Shown here one piece after another: positions 9,225-18,720 of a stretch of 64,000 nt of DNA. Source of the stretch: Pseudolysinimonas yzui (GTDB lineage Bacteria; Actinomycetota; Actinomycetes; Actinomycetales; Microbacteriaceae). The position numbers and the translations under genes are program-made. The stretch's first letter is position 1. Each line of letters opens with the position of its first letter. The stretch covers positions 891,011 to 955,010 of the forward strand of contig NZ_BNAI01000001.1 in assembly GCF_014653215.1 (NCBI RefSeq). Reading direction: 5' to 3'. The notes under the pieces were generated by a model. That model saw only the letters and a list, made by a program, of their open reading frames with translations. It made no database searches and was not told the DNA's origin.

Positions 9225-9960
9225 AACCCGTGTACTCGGTGGGCTGCTGATATGCGGAGTACTCCGCCTGCTGCGGCTGACCGTAGCCGGCCGGCGCGGC
9301 CGCCGCGTACGGCTGCGGGGTCGCCGTGACGGCCGCCTGCGCGGGCGCGGCGCTCAGCGCGTTGGAGTTCTCGAGCTCGCGCAGCTGCCCCTCGATGTAG
9401 CCACGCAGCTTGGTGCGGTAGTCGCGCTCGAACTGGCGCAGCTCTTCGACCTCGCGCTCGAGTTCGCTCTTCTCCTGCTGAAGGGCGTTGAGCTGAGCGC
9501 GCGCGCCCTGCTCGGCCTCGGAGACCACGCGCGCTGCTGCGGCGTGCCCTTCGGCGATGAGCGCGTCGCGCTTCTCCATGCCCTCGCGGACGTGCTCTTC
9601 GTGGAGTCGGCGGGCGAGCTGCAGGAGGTTGTTGGTGTTGCCCGGGTCCATGGCGTTCGGGTCGAAGCCGCCCGTGGGCGCGTAGGCCGGCTGCTCGGGC
9701 ACCGGCGCCGGCTGGGGCGCTGCCTGCTGCGGAGCCGCCTGCTGCGCTGCGGGCTGCTGTGCGGCGCTGCGCTGCAGCTCGGCGAGACGCGACTCCCCGG
9801 CGACGAGGCGCTGACGCAGCTCCTCGTTCTCCTGATTCAGGCGGCGCAGCTCGACGACCACCTCGTCGAGGAAGTCGTCGACCTCGTCCTGGTCGTAGCC
9901 CTCGCGGAACTTCGTCGGGTTGAACCGCTTGTTGACCACATCTTCAGGAGTCAAGGCCAT
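9208..9960 (-). CDS. wag31: Polar growth protein Wag31/DivIVA
   Basis: 250 residues from the ATG at 9960 (MALTPEDVVNKRFNPTKF), which has a strong GAGGTGAAAGAC ribosome binding site. DivIVA marks cell poles and septa and recruits the envelope elongation machinery. The N-terminal membrane-binding domain (1-40, REGYDQDEVDDFLDEV) is followed by a Gln/Ala/Pro-rich linker (about 65-105), a long coiled coil with QLARRLHEEHVREG and RDALIAEGHAAAARVV, and a Tyr/Gln/Pro-rich tail. In most actinobacteria a yggT gene lies between sepF and this gene; here the 167-bp gap has none. Confidence 0.96.
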   Translation of the reverse strand: MALTPEDVVNKRFNPTKFREGYDQDEVDDFLDEVVVELRRLNQENEELRQRLVAGESRLAELQRSAAQQPAAQQAAPQQAAPQPAPVPEQPAYAPTGGFDPNAMDPGNTNNLLQLARRLHEEHVREGMEKRDALIAEGHAAAARVVSEAEQGARAQLNALQQEKSELEREVEELRQFERDYRTKLRGYIEGQLRELENSNALSAAPAQAAVTATPQPYAAAAPAGYGQPQQAEYSAYQQPTEYTGFGPGN

Positions 9961-9994
9961 GTCTTTCACCTCACGCATTGCTCGCCATCACCCC

Positions 9995-10055
9995 CGCGAC
10001 CTCCGGTCGCGCCTCGATGACGATATCGACATCTCACCCTCAGTGAAGGGGTGAG
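9995..10055 (-). other. Two hairpins in the leader region of wag31
   Basis: The 167-bp gap between sepF and wag31 contains two perfect 7-bp stems: CTCACCC/GGGTGAG (10033-10039 and 10049-10055, 9-nt loop) and CGCGACC/GGTCGCG (9995-10001 and 10005-10011, 3-nt loop). Neither is followed by a U tract in the minus direction. They could be processing sites or an attenuator before wag31; only the base pairing is observed. Confidence 0.4.
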
Positions 10056-10127
10056 GGTTCCAGCGTACAACGCCAGGCCGGATGAACCGAAGGTTACCGG
10101 CAGTCGCTCAGTCGAGCTACCTGCCGG

Positions 10128-10580
10128 TCACTGAGCGAAGAAGCCCGCGTCGACGCCCGCCTCGGCCTCTTCGGCCTCGCCACTGACGGCGACATGCTCA
10201 GGCGACAGCAGGAACACCTTGTTCGTGACGCGCTCGATCTTGCCGTACAGGCCGGATGCCAGGCCGCTCGCGAAGTCGATGAGGCGCCGCGCATCGGGCT
10301 CGGGCATCTGCGAGAGGTTCATGATCACCGGAACACCCTCGCGGAACGCCTCGGCGATCGCCTGCACGTCTTTGTACTGACGCGGATTGACCGTGAGGAT
10401 CTCGTTCATCCCGGGGGCGGCGTGCTTGGTGCTCGCCGCCGCGGGACGCCGGAGCGGGGTCACCGGAGCGCGGCCCGCCGTCGAGGCCACCGGCGCGACC
10501 GGAGCCGCGGGCAGGTGTTCGTCGTAGTCCTCGTCGGCCAGGCCGAGGTAGACCATCGTCTTGCGCAGCGGATTCGCCAT
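10128..10580 (-). CDS. sepF: Cell division protein SepF
   Basis: 150 residues from the ATG at 10580 ([18 protein letters not shown]), preceded by GGGAGGACGAC. SepF binds the FtsZ C-terminal peptide and anchors the Z ring to the membrane, and is the main anchor in actinobacteria that lack FtsA. The N-terminal amphipathic helix, an Ala/Pro linker and the SepF domain (about 60-140, with [20 protein letters not shown] and [20 protein letters not shown]) are all present. It lies 55 bp downstream of yggS. Confidence 0.96.
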   Translation of the reverse strand: MANPLRKTMVYLGLADEDYDEHLPAAPVAPVASTAGRAPVTPLRRPAAASTKHAAPGMNEILTVNPRQYKDVQAIAEAFREGVPVIMNLSQMPEPDARRLIDFASGLASGLYGKIERVTNKVFLLSPEHVAVSGEAEEAEAGVDAGFFAQ

Positions 10581-10635
10581 GTCGTCCTCCCGAAGGATCG
10601 GTGCCGCTGTCACAGGCGCGGCATCCGATTCGACA

Positions 10636-11307
10636 TTAACCGGGGATCGGTCGATTTCCCGTGATTGCCGTGCCGATGCGCAGGTGTGTCGCGCCCTCGG
10701 CGATCGCCTCGCGGAAGTCTCCCGACATCCCGGCGGAGATCGCGGTGGCGCTCGGATCCACCCGGCGCACCCGCTCCGACACCTCGCGCAGGCGGGCGAA
10801 GGCGCGTCGCGGCTCGACGCCGAGCGGTGCGACACCCATCACGCCGAGCAGCCGGAGTCCCGGTGCGGCGAGCACGCGGTCGGCGAGCGACTCGGCCTCT
10901 TGAGGATCGACTCCCCCGCGCCCGGGCTCGTCACTCAGCCCGATCTCGAGGAAGGCCCCGAGCACCCGTCCGTCGTCGGAGGCGAGCGCGGCGACGAGCG
11001 ACTCCCGGTCGACCGAGTGCACGGTCGCCGCATACTGCCGCACGGCCTTGGCCTTGTTGCTCTGCAACTGTCCGACGAAATGCCAGGCCAGCCGCGGGTC
11101 GTCGACCTCCGCGACCTTCGCGACGGCCTCCTGATGCCGGTTCTCCCCCACATCGCGCACCCCGAGGTCGGCGAGTTCGCGCACGAGCGAGGCGGGCTGG
11201 AACTTGGTCACGACGATGCGCGTCGGCGGCGCGGCACCGGCATCCCGTACCGCGTCGGCAATGGCTGCGTCGACCGCAGCGAGGCGCTCCGCGAGTGTGG
11301 GTGCTAT
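10636..11307 (-). CDS. YggS-family pyridoxal-phosphate homeostasis protein; apparent AUA start
   Basis: 223 residues if read from ATA at 11307. The family is a PLP-binding TIM-barrel protein that buffers vitamin B6. The PLP lysine is in VVTKFQP, followed by [31 protein letters not shown] and [12 protein letters not shown]. Read from the first in-frame ATG/GTG/TTG (11211) the lysine would be residue 3, removing the first helix and strand. The same frame continues upstream with convincing family sequence ([20 protein letters not shown]) and no canonical start. ATA at 11307-11305 overlaps the ftsZ stop as ATAG and has GGAG 8 nt upstream. A sequencing error is the alternative. Confidence 0.85.
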   Translation of the reverse strand: MAPTLAERLAAVDAAIADAVRDAGAAPPTRIVVTKFQPASLVRELADLGVRDVGENRHQEAVAKVAEVDDPRLAWHFVGQLQSNKAKAVRQYAATVHSVDRESLVAALASDDGRVLGAFLEIGLSDEPGRGGVDPQEAESLADRVLAAPGLRLLGVMGVAPLGVEPRRAFARLREVSERVRRVDPSATAISAGMSGDFREAIAEGATHLRIGTAITGNRPIPG

Positions 11308-12449
11308 TTCAAGAACTCCGGGATGTCGAGGTCGCCCTCGTCGTCGAAGTCGCGATCGAGCGGGGCACCGAGCGGCGCATCCGGTTCGGCGGCCCAGCCC
11401 TGGGTGTCGACGGCTCCCGTCGCTCCGGCCGCGACCGGCACCGGGGCCTCGGCGGCCACGAACGAGTCGCGGCGCACCGGCGCCGGCCGGTAGATCGAGG
11501 GTTCGCCACCGTCGAACCCGGCGGCGATGACGGTGACGCGCACCTCGTCGCCGAGGGTGTCGTCGATGACGGCACCGAAGATGATGTTCGCCTCGGGGTG
11601 CACGGCCTCCTGCACGAGCCGGGCCGCGTCGTTGATCTCGAAGATGCCGAGGTTCGAGCCGCCCTGGATCGACAGCAGCACCCCGTGCGCCCCGTCGATC
11701 GAGGCTTCGAGCAACGGCGAGGCGACCGCGAGTTCGGCGGCCTTGATCGCGCGGTCGGCGCCGCGGCTGGCTCCGATGCCCATGAGCGCGGAACCCGCAC
11801 CCTGCATGACGCTCTTGACGTCGGCGAAGTCGAGGTTGATGAGACCGGGCGTCGTGATGAGGTCGGTGATGCCCTGCACACCCGCGAGCAGAACCTGATC
11901 GGCGGTGGCGAACGCCTCAAGCATGCTGATGCCGCGGTCGCTGATCTCGAGCAGACGGTCGTTCGGCACGACGATGAGCGTGTCGACCTCGTTCTTGAGC
12001 GCGGCGACTCCGACCTCGGCCTGCGACGAACGCCGCTTGCCCTCGAACGCGAAGGGCTTCGTGACGACACCGATGGTGAGCGCACCGATCGACTTGGCGA
12101 TGCGGGCCACGACGGGCGCGCCACCGGTTCCGGTGCCCCCGCCCTCACCTGCCGTGACGAAGACCATGTCGGCGCCGGCGAGGGCCTCTTCGATCTCTTC
12201 GGCGTGGTCTTCAGCGGCGCGGCGGCCGACCTCCGGGTCGGCGCCGGCGCCGAGGCCGCGGGTGAGTTCCCGTCCGACGTCGAGCTTGACGTCGGCGTCG
12301 CTCATCAAGAGGGCCTGAGCGTCGGTGTTGATCGCGATGAACTCCACCCCGCGCAGACCGAGCTCGATCATGCGGTTGACGGCGTTGACCCCACCGCCGC
12401 CGATTCCGACGACCTTGATCACCGCCAGGTAGTTCTGGTTCGACGTCAC
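11304..12449 (-). CDS. ftsZ: Cell division protein FtsZ
   Basis: 381 residues with a GTG start and GGAGG 7 nt upstream. This tubulin-like GTPase forms the Z ring. The N-terminal [13 protein letters not shown] (15-27), the tubulin signature GGGTGTGG (103-110), and the T7-loop NLDFAD (205-210) are intact. A variable linker leads to the C-terminal peptide DIPEFLK, the SepF/FtsW docking site. There is no ftsA nearby, as in other actinobacteria. Unlike the tightly packed upstream genes, it has a 136-bp 5' gap with inverted repeats, which suggests its own promoter. Confidence 0.98.
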   Translation of the reverse strand: MTSNQNYLAVIKVVGIGGGGVNAVNRMIELGLRGVEFIAINTDAQALLMSDADVKLDVGRELTRGLGAGADPEVGRRAAEDHAEEIEEALAGADMVFVTAGEGGGTGTGGAPVVARIAKSIGALTIGVVTKPFAFEGKRRSSQAEVGVAALKNEVDTLIVVPNDRLLEISDRGISMLEAFATADQVLLAGVQGITDLITTPGLINLDFADVKSVMQGAGSALMGIGASRGADRAIKAAELAVASPLLEASIDGAHGVLLSIQGGSNLGIFEINDAARLVQEAVHPEANIIFGAVIDDTLGDEVRVTVIAAGFDGGEPSIYRPAPVRRDSFVAAEAPVPVAAGATGAVDTQGWAAEPDAPLGAPLDRDFDDEGDLDIPEFLK

Positions 12450-12472
12450 GTTCCGGCCTCCGAGGGGAAAGT

Positions 12473-12507
12473 TTCAACCTCAGCTTGAAGTTGAGATTCT
12501 TTCTCAA
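12473..12507 (-). promoter_or_regulatory. Inverted repeats upstream of ftsZ, candidate MerR/FtsR operator
   Basis: TTGAGA-N5-TCTCAA (12491-12507) is a perfect 6-N5-6 inverted repeat, and TTCAA-N7-TTGAA (12473-12489) lies beside it. The same geometry, TTGAAC-N5-GTTCAA, occurs upstream of the MerR gene at 43772-44326. FtsR, a MerR regulator of ftsZ known from Corynebacterium, has its apparent orthologue at 44454-45149. The link is inference from the shared repeat. Confidence 0.45.
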
Positions 12508-12585
12508 TATGATGATTCGCCCCCACGGTAAGCGCGTCGACGCGCAACACCCCGGACATCTGTGCGCGTGTCGTCGCGCCGGGAG

Positions 12586-13473
12586 TCAATCCAGTCGGAA
12601 GACCGCGCTTCCCGGCGCCGAGACGTCGTACTCCCCCGGGCCGGCGGTCGCGAACCGGGCCAGCAGCGCGGCGAGGATGTCGGCCTTCCGCTCGGAGTCG
12701 TCGGCACTCCCCCAGACGACGCGCTGGTCGCTGCCGGTGAGGCTCAGCGTCACATCGTCCTGCGTGCGCGCGCCGATCGAGTCCACCTGTGCCAGCACGT
12801 CGGGGGGCAGCGCGATGAGAACCTCGGCCATCGCGTCGAAACCGGTGCCATCGGGTTCGCTGCCGTCGATCTGCATCAACGGGAGGTTCGCCGGGCGCGC
12901 CGGCGACGACTCGAGCACCACGCCGGCGGCATCGACGACGTCGAATCCCGCGGGGGTCGCGATCACCCCCAGCGGCGTGCGCTCCACGATGTGGATCACG
13001 AGGGTGTCGGGGGGCACGAGTTCCGTGACGTAGCTGCGGATGCTCGTGAACTGCCCGAGCTCGTCGCGGATGCGCGCCTCGTCGAGCAGGGCCAACGGGG
13101 TGCCGAGCTGCCCCGACACCGCCTCCTGGACGACGGCCGGGTCGAGACGCACGGTGCCGTCGACCCGGATCTCGCGCAGCGCCAGAATCGGTGAGAAGAC
13201 CGCGGCCGCGATGAGGCCCGCCGTGGACGCGAGAACCCCCAGCACCACCAGCCCGCCGATGCGGCGACGCCGGGCATGCCGGGTGAATCGCTTGACCTCC
13301 GCGCGTTCGTAGCGTTGGCGAACGCGGTCGGCCTTGCGCGCCGACTGCTCGGCGCGCACCTTCGGCTGCGCCGCCGGCGTCGCCGCGCGTTTCACCGGTC
13401 TCTCCTCGACCCGCCGAGGAGGCTTCTGCGGAGGCTGTTGCGGGTGCGCGGCCGGGCGCTCGGGACGCTTCAC
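12586..13473 (-). CDS. ftsQ: Divisome protein FtsQ
   Basis: 295 residues from the GTG at 13473, which overlaps the murC TGA as GTGA. It is a bitopic membrane protein linking cytoplasmic and periplasmic parts of the divisome. A long basic cytoplasmic region (1-70) precedes one transmembrane segment ([21 protein letters not shown], about 72-92). The POTRA domain ([22 protein letters not shown]) follows, with the FtsQ family [10 protein letters not shown]. Lengthening to the ATG farther upstream would run well into murC and add sequence unlike FtsQ. Confidence 0.93.
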   Translation of the reverse strand: MKRPERPAAHPQQPPQKPPRRVEERPVKRAATPAAQPKVRAEQSARKADRVRQRYERAEVKRFTRHARRRRIGGLVVLGVLASTAGLIAAAVFSPILALREIRVDGTVRLDPAVVQEAVSGQLGTPLALLDEARIRDELGQFTSIRSYVTELVPPDTLVIHIVERTPLGVIATPAGFDVVDAAGVVLESSPARPANLPLMQIDGSEPDGTGFDAMAEVLIALPPDVLAQVDSIGARTQDDVTLSLTGSDQRVVWGSADDSERKADILAALLARFATAGPGEYDVSAPGSAVFRLD

Positions 13474-14858
13474 GACTCGAGCGCGGTGACCAGCTGCGGG
13501 ATGATGCGGTACACGTCGCCGCAACTGAGCGTCATCACGAGGTCACCGGGGCGGGCGAGTTCACCGACCCGGTCGGCGGCGGCCTGCCAGTCGGGGAGGT
13601 AGTCGACCCGCGAGGGGTCGTGGAATCGCTCGGCGACCAGGGCACCCGTCACCCCGGGAATCGGATCCTCGCGCGCCCCGTAGACGTCGAGCACGACGGT
13701 GTGGTCGGCGAGTCGCTCGTAGGCTTCGGCGAACTCCCCCGCCATGGCGAGCGTTCGGCTGTACAGGTGGGGCTGGTGCACCGCGATGACCCGACCCGCA
13801 CCGACGACCGAACGCGCCGTCTGCAGCGCGGCGACGACCTCGGTGGGGTGATGCGCGTAGTCGTCGTACACCCGTACTCCGCCGACCGTTGCGTGGTGCT
13901 CGAATCGACGCCCGGTGCCGGCGAACGCCTCGAGACCGCGCGCGATCCCCGCCGGATCGAAGCCCAGACCGGCGAGCACCGCGAACGCGCCGGCGGCGTT
14001 GAGGGCGTTGTGCGCCCCCGCGACGCCGAGCCGCACCGGATGGTCCTCGCCGCCGAACCTCAGGGTGAACGACACCGTCTCGGCGGCATCGACATCGACG
14101 AGACGCACGTCGGCATCCGGAGCCGTGCCGAAGGTGAGCGCGCGGGGTGCCGTCGACCGCGCGGCGACCGTGCGGGCACCCGCGTCGTCGGCCGAGGTCA
14201 CGAGCAACTCGCTCGCGCCCGATGCGACGCGCACGAAGGCATCCTCGACGGCCGCCTCGGAGCCGTAGTGGTCGAGGTGGTCGGTGTCGAGATTGGTGAT
14301 CAGCACCGCGGCCGGGTCGTAGAGCTCGAAGGACCCGTCGGACTCGTCCGCCTCGATGACCCAGAACTCCCCGGCACCCCTCGCGGCGCTCCGGCCATAG
14401 CCGGCGATGACGCCGCCGTTCACGAAACTCGGGTCGGCACCCAGCTCCCGCAGCGCCGTGACGACCATCCCGGTCGACGTGGTCTTGCCGTGGGCGCCCG
14501 CGACCGCGATGAGCCGGGTTCCGCGCACCAGCCAGGCCAACGCGTGCGCCCGGTGCAGCACCGGGATGCCGCGCCGCAGCGCCTCCTGGTACTCGGGGTT
14601 GTCCTGCCAGAGCGCCCCCGTCACGACGAGGGTGTCGGCGTCGCCGACGTGAGCGGCGTCGTGCCCGATCCAGACCTCGGCGCCGAGTTCACGCAGCTCG
14701 ATCACGGCCGCGCTCTCGCTGCGATCCGACCCCGTGACCCGGTGCCCGGCCTCGAGGAACAGGCGGGCGATCCCGCTCATGCCCGAGCCGCCGATCCCGA
14801 CGAAGTGCAGCTTCCCCAGATCCGCCGGGATCTCCAGGTCGAGGTCGGGCTTGATCAT
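13470..14858 (-). CDS. murC: UDP-N-acetylmuramate--L-alanine ligase
   Basis: 462 residues from the ATG at 14858 ([21 protein letters not shown]). It adds the first amino acid of the peptidoglycan stem. The UDP-binding GIGGSGMSG (21-29), the ATP loop GAHGKTTS (121-128) and the C-terminal region with [11 protein letters not shown] are present. It lies 10 bp after the murG stop and overlaps ftsQ by 4 bp. No ddl gene follows it, so D-Ala-D-Ala ligase is encoded elsewhere. Confidence 0.97.
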   Translation of the reverse strand: MIKPDLDLEIPADLGKLHFVGIGGSGMSGIARLFLEAGHRVTGSDRSESAAVIELRELGAEVWIGHDAAHVGDADTLVVTGALWQDNPEYQEALRRGIPVLHRAHALAWLVRGTRLIAVAGAHGKTTSTGMVVTALRELGADPSFVNGGVIAGYGRSAARGAGEFWVIEADESDGSFELYDPAAVLITNLDTDHLDHYGSEAAVEDAFVRVASGASELLVTSADDAGARTVAARSTAPRALTFGTAPDADVRLVDVDAAETVSFTLRFGGEDHPVRLGVAGAHNALNAAGAFAVLAGLGFDPAGIARGLEAFAGTGRRFEHHATVGGVRVYDDYAHHPTEVVAALQTARSVVGAGRVIAVHQPHLYSRTLAMAGEFAEAYERLADHTVVLDVYGAREDPIPGVTGALVAERFHDPSRVDYLPDWQAAADRVGELARPGDLVMTLSCGDVYRIIPQLVTALES

Positions 14859-14868
14859 CGACTCAACG

Positions 14869-15951
14869 CTACCGTCGGCCCGCGGCGCGCGCTTCGAGCA
14901 CGAGGTCGACCATCCGGTCGGCGCCGTCGCGTACGCCGACCGACGCCATGCGTGCCGCCATGTCGGCGACGCGCGCGCGGTCCGCGAGCAGCGCGGGCAG
15001 TTCGCGCTCGACGTACTCCGGAGTGAAGGCGGCGTCGACCACCAGAACGGCCCCGCCGGCATCCACCGCGCCGCGAGCGTTGAGGGCCTGCTCGCCGTTG
15101 CCGACCGGGTAGGGCACGAACACCGCCGGGATGCCGACGGCGGCGAGCTCGCACACCGTCGCCGCCCCCGCGCGCGAGACGGCCAGGTCGGCGACGGCGA
15201 GGGCGAGATCCATGCGGTCGCAGTACTCCAGGATGCGGTAGCCGGCGAGTCCGGGGTCGTCGACGGGTGAGCGGCTCCCGGTGATGTGCAGCACCTGCCA
15301 CCCGGTGCCGAGGAGCGCGGCGACCGACGCGGCGACGCTCCGGTTGAGGCGCAGGGCCCCGGTCGATCCGCCGGTCACGAGCAGCACGGGGGCGCCGGCG
15401 TCGAGCCCGAAGAGCTCGAGCCCCGCGAGGCGGGCCGACGGGCGATCGAGTCGCTCGATCTCGGCACGCAACGGCAACCCGACGACCCGGGCGTGCGACA
15501 GCGGCGTTCCGGTGAAGGTGACGCCGACGTGCCGGGTCCAGCGCGCGGCCAGCCGGTTGGCGATCCCCGGGCGGGCGTTCTGCTCGTGCACCGCGATCGG
15601 CAGTCGCTCTTTGCGGGCGGCGGCGTAGGCGGGTGCCGACGCGTAGCCGCCGAACCCGACGACGACGTCGACCCGGTGTTCGCGCAGAAGGGCGCGCACC
15701 CGGTCGACCGACGCGCGCCAGCGGCGCGGGAATCGCAGGGCGTCGGCGTTCGGACGCCGCGGGAACGGCAGCCGCGGCACGGTCAGCAACTCGTAGCCCC
15801 GTTCGGGCACGAGCCGGGCCTCGAGGCCTTCGGCGGTGCCGAGCACGAGGATCACGGCGTCGGGCTCGCGCTCGCGGAGCCGGTCGGCGGTGGCGAGAAG
15901 CGGGTTGACGTGGCCGGCAGTCCCTCCGCCGGCGAACAGGTAGGTGGTCAC
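14869..15951 (-). CDS. murG: UDP-GlcNAc--lipid I N-acetylglucosaminyltransferase
   Basis: 360 residues, starting at a GTG that overlaps the ftsW TGA. MurG converts lipid I to lipid II on the inner face of the membrane. The N-terminal [10 protein letters not shown] (8-17), [26 protein letters not shown] and the donor-binding [10 protein letters not shown] are all visible. Length is typical. Confidence 0.97.
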   Translation of the reverse strand: MTTYLFAGGGTAGHVNPLLATADRLREREPDAVILVLGTAEGLEARLVPERGYELLTVPRLPFPRRPNADALRFPRRWRASVDRVRALLREHRVDVVVGFGGYASAPAYAAARKERLPIAVHEQNARPGIANRLAARWTRHVGVTFTGTPLSHARVVGLPLRAEIERLDRPSARLAGLELFGLDAGAPVLLVTGGSTGALRLNRSVAASVAALLGTGWQVLHITGSRSPVDDPGLAGYRILEYCDRMDLALAVADLAVSRAGAATVCELAAVGIPAVFVPYPVGNGEQALNARGAVDAGGAVLVVDAAFTPEYVERELPALLADRARVADMAARMASVGVRDGADRMVDLVLEARAAGRR

Positions 15952-17216
15952 CTGATCATTCTGTTCGACCGCACGACCGGCACATCGTCGGCCAGCGAGT
16001 GCGGCCGATGCCGGGCGAACGACAGCACGATGCCGATCGCGACCATCGTCGTGAGCAATGCGGAGCCACCCGCCGAGACCAACGGCAGCGGCACGCCGAG
16101 CACGGGGAGGATTCCGAGCACGACCGCGATGTTGACGAATGCCTGTCCGAGGATCCAGGTCATCACCGCCGCGGTGGCGATCTTCGCGAACGGATCGCGT
16201 GCGATGCGGATGATGCGCACGAAGCAGATCGCGAGCAGCACGAACAGGGCGAGCACCAGCAGACAGCCGACCAACCCCAGCTCTTCACCGATGATCGCGA
16301 AGATGAAGTCGTTGTCGGCTTCGGGGATCCACGACCACTTGCCCGCGGAGTTGCCCAGGCCCACGCCGAAGACTCCCCCGTGAGCGAGCGCCTCCCAGCC
16401 GTGCACGGTCTGCCAGCACTCGTTGCCGAGCAGGTCCGGGTCGACGCAGCCCGAGAGCCAGGCGTCGATGCGGTCGCGTCGCGACAGGCTCAGGGTCGCG
16501 ACACCGGCGGCGAGAACGGCGATCACCGCGACGGCGGCGGCGAGATGCCGCAACCGCACCCCGGCGAAGAACAGGGTGCCCAGAGCCAGCAGGATGATGA
16601 TCGACGCCGAGCCGAGGTCGTTGCCGAGCAGCACGAGGCCGACGCAGACCGCGACGATCGGTCCGATCGGCACGAGAACGTGACGCCATTCCTCGAGCAG
16701 GGCGGACTTCTTCACCAGAATCCACGGCAACCAGATGACGAGTGCGAGCTTGATCAGCTCCGACGGCTGTGCGGTGAACGACCCGAAGTCGAGCCAGCCG
16801 CGGTTGCCACCGGTCTCGTAGCCCAGATCGGTGAAGACGAGCATCTGCAACGCCACCCCGAGGATGACCGCCCACCCCGCCCATCGCTTCCAGAACGACA
16901 AGGGAGCGCGCGACGCGAGCAACAACAGCGGCAACCCGATGACCGCGTACAGGCCCTGCCGGGCGGCCCGCGCGAAGAAGTCGCCGTCGTCGATCCGTGA
17001 CTCGATCGCCGACGACGACAGCACCATCACGAGGCCGAAGACGAGCAGGAAGAGGGTCGTGCCGAGCAGCAGGAAGAACTCGGGCGTCTCGGCGGCGAAC
17101 AGCTTCCGCACGGCGACGATCGCCGTCGGCACCGGCTTCTCCGCCGCGGGCGCCGCCTGACGACTACGTGGGGTCGGGCTCGGACGGCTCGGGCCGGGAC
17201 GCTGGACTCTCGCCAA
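15948..17216 (-). CDS. ftsW: Septal peptidoglycan polymerase FtsW (SEDS family)
   Basis: 422 residues with about ten hydrophobic segments; it polymerises lipid II into septal glycan together with FtsI. SEDS landmarks include NRGWLDFGSFTAQPSELIKLALVIWLPW, GNDLGSASIIILLALG, PEADNDFIFAIIGEELG and PLPLVSAGGSALLTTM. The start is a TTG at 17216 supported by GGGAGGCGACC directly upstream. It overlaps the end of murD by 53 bp. The first 35 residues are Pro/Arg-rich and cytoplasmic. Confidence 0.95.
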   Translation of the reverse strand: MARVQRPGPSRPSPTPRSRQAAPAAEKPVPTAIVAVRKLFAAETPEFFLLLGTTLFLLVFGLVMVLSSSAIESRIDDGDFFARAARQGLYAVIGLPLLLLASRAPLSFWKRWAGWAVILGVALQMLVFTDLGYETGGNRGWLDFGSFTAQPSELIKLALVIWLPWILVKKSALLEEWRHVLVPIGPIVAVCVGLVLLGNDLGSASIIILLALGTLFFAGVRLRHLAAAVAVIAVLAAGVATLSLSRRDRIDAWLSGCVDPDLLGNECWQTVHGWEALAHGGVFGVGLGNSAGKWSWIPEADNDFIFAIIGEELGLVGCLLVLALFVLLAICFVRIIRIARDPFAKIATAAVMTWILGQAFVNIAVVLGILPVLGVPLPLVSAGGSALLTTMVAIGIVLSFARHRPHSLADDVPVVRSNRMIR

Positions 17217-18720
17217 GGTCGCCTCCCGTCAACTCCCGCACCGCGTCGGCGAACCGCCGTCCGCGGTCCGCGTAGTCGATGAACTGGTCCATCGACGCCG
17301 CCGCCGGCGCAAGCAGCACCACGTCGCCCTCCCGGGCGAGCGCGACAGCCGCCCGTACCGCGACGAGCATCACCTCAGTCTCCGACTCGGCGACCTCGAC
17401 GACGGGGACGCCGGGCGCGTGTCGCTGGAACGCCTCGCGGAGTGCCGCGCGGTCCACCCCGAGCAGCACGGCCCCGCGCAACCGGTCCGCGTGACGCTTC
17501 ACGAGCGAGCCGGGGTCGACGCCCTTCAGCAGGCCGCCGGCGATCCACACGACCGACGGGTACGCCGCGAGGGCCGCGTTCGCGGCGTGCGCGTTGGTCG
17601 CCTTCGAGTCGTCGACGAACGCGATCCCCTGATACTCGGCGACCCACTCGGTGCGGTGATGGTCGACGGCGAACGCGCGCACGGCATCCCGGATCGCCGC
17701 GGGCGCCACGCCGGCCGCCCGGGCCAACGCCGCCGCCGCGAGGGTGTTGGCGATGCCGTGCGGCGTGCCGAGCCCCGCGGACCTCAGGTCGTCGATCGTG
17801 CACAGTTCGAGAGCGGTGGTGTGGCGGTCATCCAGGAACGCGCGGTCGACGAGGATGCCGTCGACGACACCGAGATCGCTCAGCCCCGGGACGCCGAGGC
17901 CGAAGCCGATCGCCCGGCAGCCCTCCTCGACGTCGGCGTCCTCGACCATCTCGCGGGTCGCCACGTCGCCCTGGTTGAAGACGCACGCGACGCGGGTTCC
18001 GGTGTAGACCTTGGCCTTGGCGTCCCGGTAGCCCTGGGCCGAACCGTGCCAGTCGAGGTGGTCATCGTCGAGGTTGAGGCACACGCTCGCGAGTGGTGCG
18101 AGTTCGCCCCCCGCGTGGGTGTTGACCCAATGCAACTGGTAACTCGACAGCTCGATCACGAGCACGTCGAACCCCGACGGGTCACGGATCGCGTCGAGTA
18201 CGGGAATGCCGATGTTGCCCGCAGGCGCCGCACGCAGGCCGCCCGCGACGAGCATCGTGGCGGTGAGCTGGGTCGTCGTGGTCTTGCCGTTGGTGCCGGT
18301 GACGCAGATCCAGTCGGCCGGTCGCCCGTCGGGACGCACGACCTTGTCGCGCAGGCGCCAGGCCAATTCGATGTCGCCCCAGATCGGGATGCCGCGCTCG
18401 TCCGCCCAGCGCAACAGCACGTGGTCGGGGTGGTAGCCCGGCGAGACGACGACGAGCTCGGGGTCGAAGTCGGGAAGGGCGCCCGGCACCGTCGACTCGT
18501 CGGGGTGGAGTTCGAGGCGGGCTCCGATCACGTCGAGCAGGCGGCGGTGCTCGTCGGAGGCGTTCGCGGCGACGACCAGAACGTCGGCGCCGAGCTCGAC
18601 GAGGGTGTCGGCCACCGAGAACCCGGTGACGCCGACACCGAAGACCGCGACCCGCAACCCCGCCCAGTCGGCGCGCCAACTGGTCAGGAGTGACAGGTCG
18701 CGCTCATCCGGAGCCGTCAC
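17164..18720 (-). CDS. murD: UDP-N-acetylmuramoylalanine--D-glutamate ligase
   Basis: 518 residues from the GTG at 18720, which overlaps the mraY TAG by one base. It adds D-Glu to UDP-MurNAc-L-Ala. VAVFGVGVTGFSVADTL (24-40) is the nucleotide-sugar loop, TGTNGKTTTT (141-150) the ATP loop, followed by NLDDDHLDWHGS and DDSKATNAHAA. An alternative ATG lies 15 bp upstream at 18735 inside mraY; neither has a strong ribosome binding site, as expected for coupled translation. Confidence 0.96.
   Translation of the reverse strand: MTAPDERDLSLLTSWRADWAGLRVAVFGVGVTGFSVADTLVELGADVLVVAANASDEHRRLLDVIGARLELHPDESTVPGALPDFDPELVVVSPGYHPDHVLLRWADERGIPIWGDIELAWRLRDKVVRPDGRPADWICVTGTNGKTTTTQLTATMLVAGGLRAAPAGNIGIPVLDAIRDPSGFDVLVIELSSYQLHWVNTHAGGELAPLASVCLNLDDDHLDWHGSAQGYRDAKAKVYTGTRVACVFNQGDVATREMVEDADVEEGCRAIGFGLGVPGLSDLGVVDGILVDRAFLDDRHTTALELCTIDDLRSAGLGTPHGIANTLAAAALARAAGVAPAAIRDAVRAFAVDHHRTEWVAEYQGIAFVDDSKATNAHAANAALAAYPSVVWIAGGLLKGVDPGSLVKRHADRLRGAVLLGVDRAALREAFQRHAPGVPVVEVAESETEVMLVAVRAAVALAREGDVVLLAPAAASMDQFIDYADRGRRFADAVRELTGGDLGESPASRPEPSEPDPT

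Noticed and set aside
11211..11211. GTG at 11211 as the start of yggS
   Set aside because: It would make the PLP lysine residue 3 and discard family-conserved N-terminal sequence that is in frame upstream.
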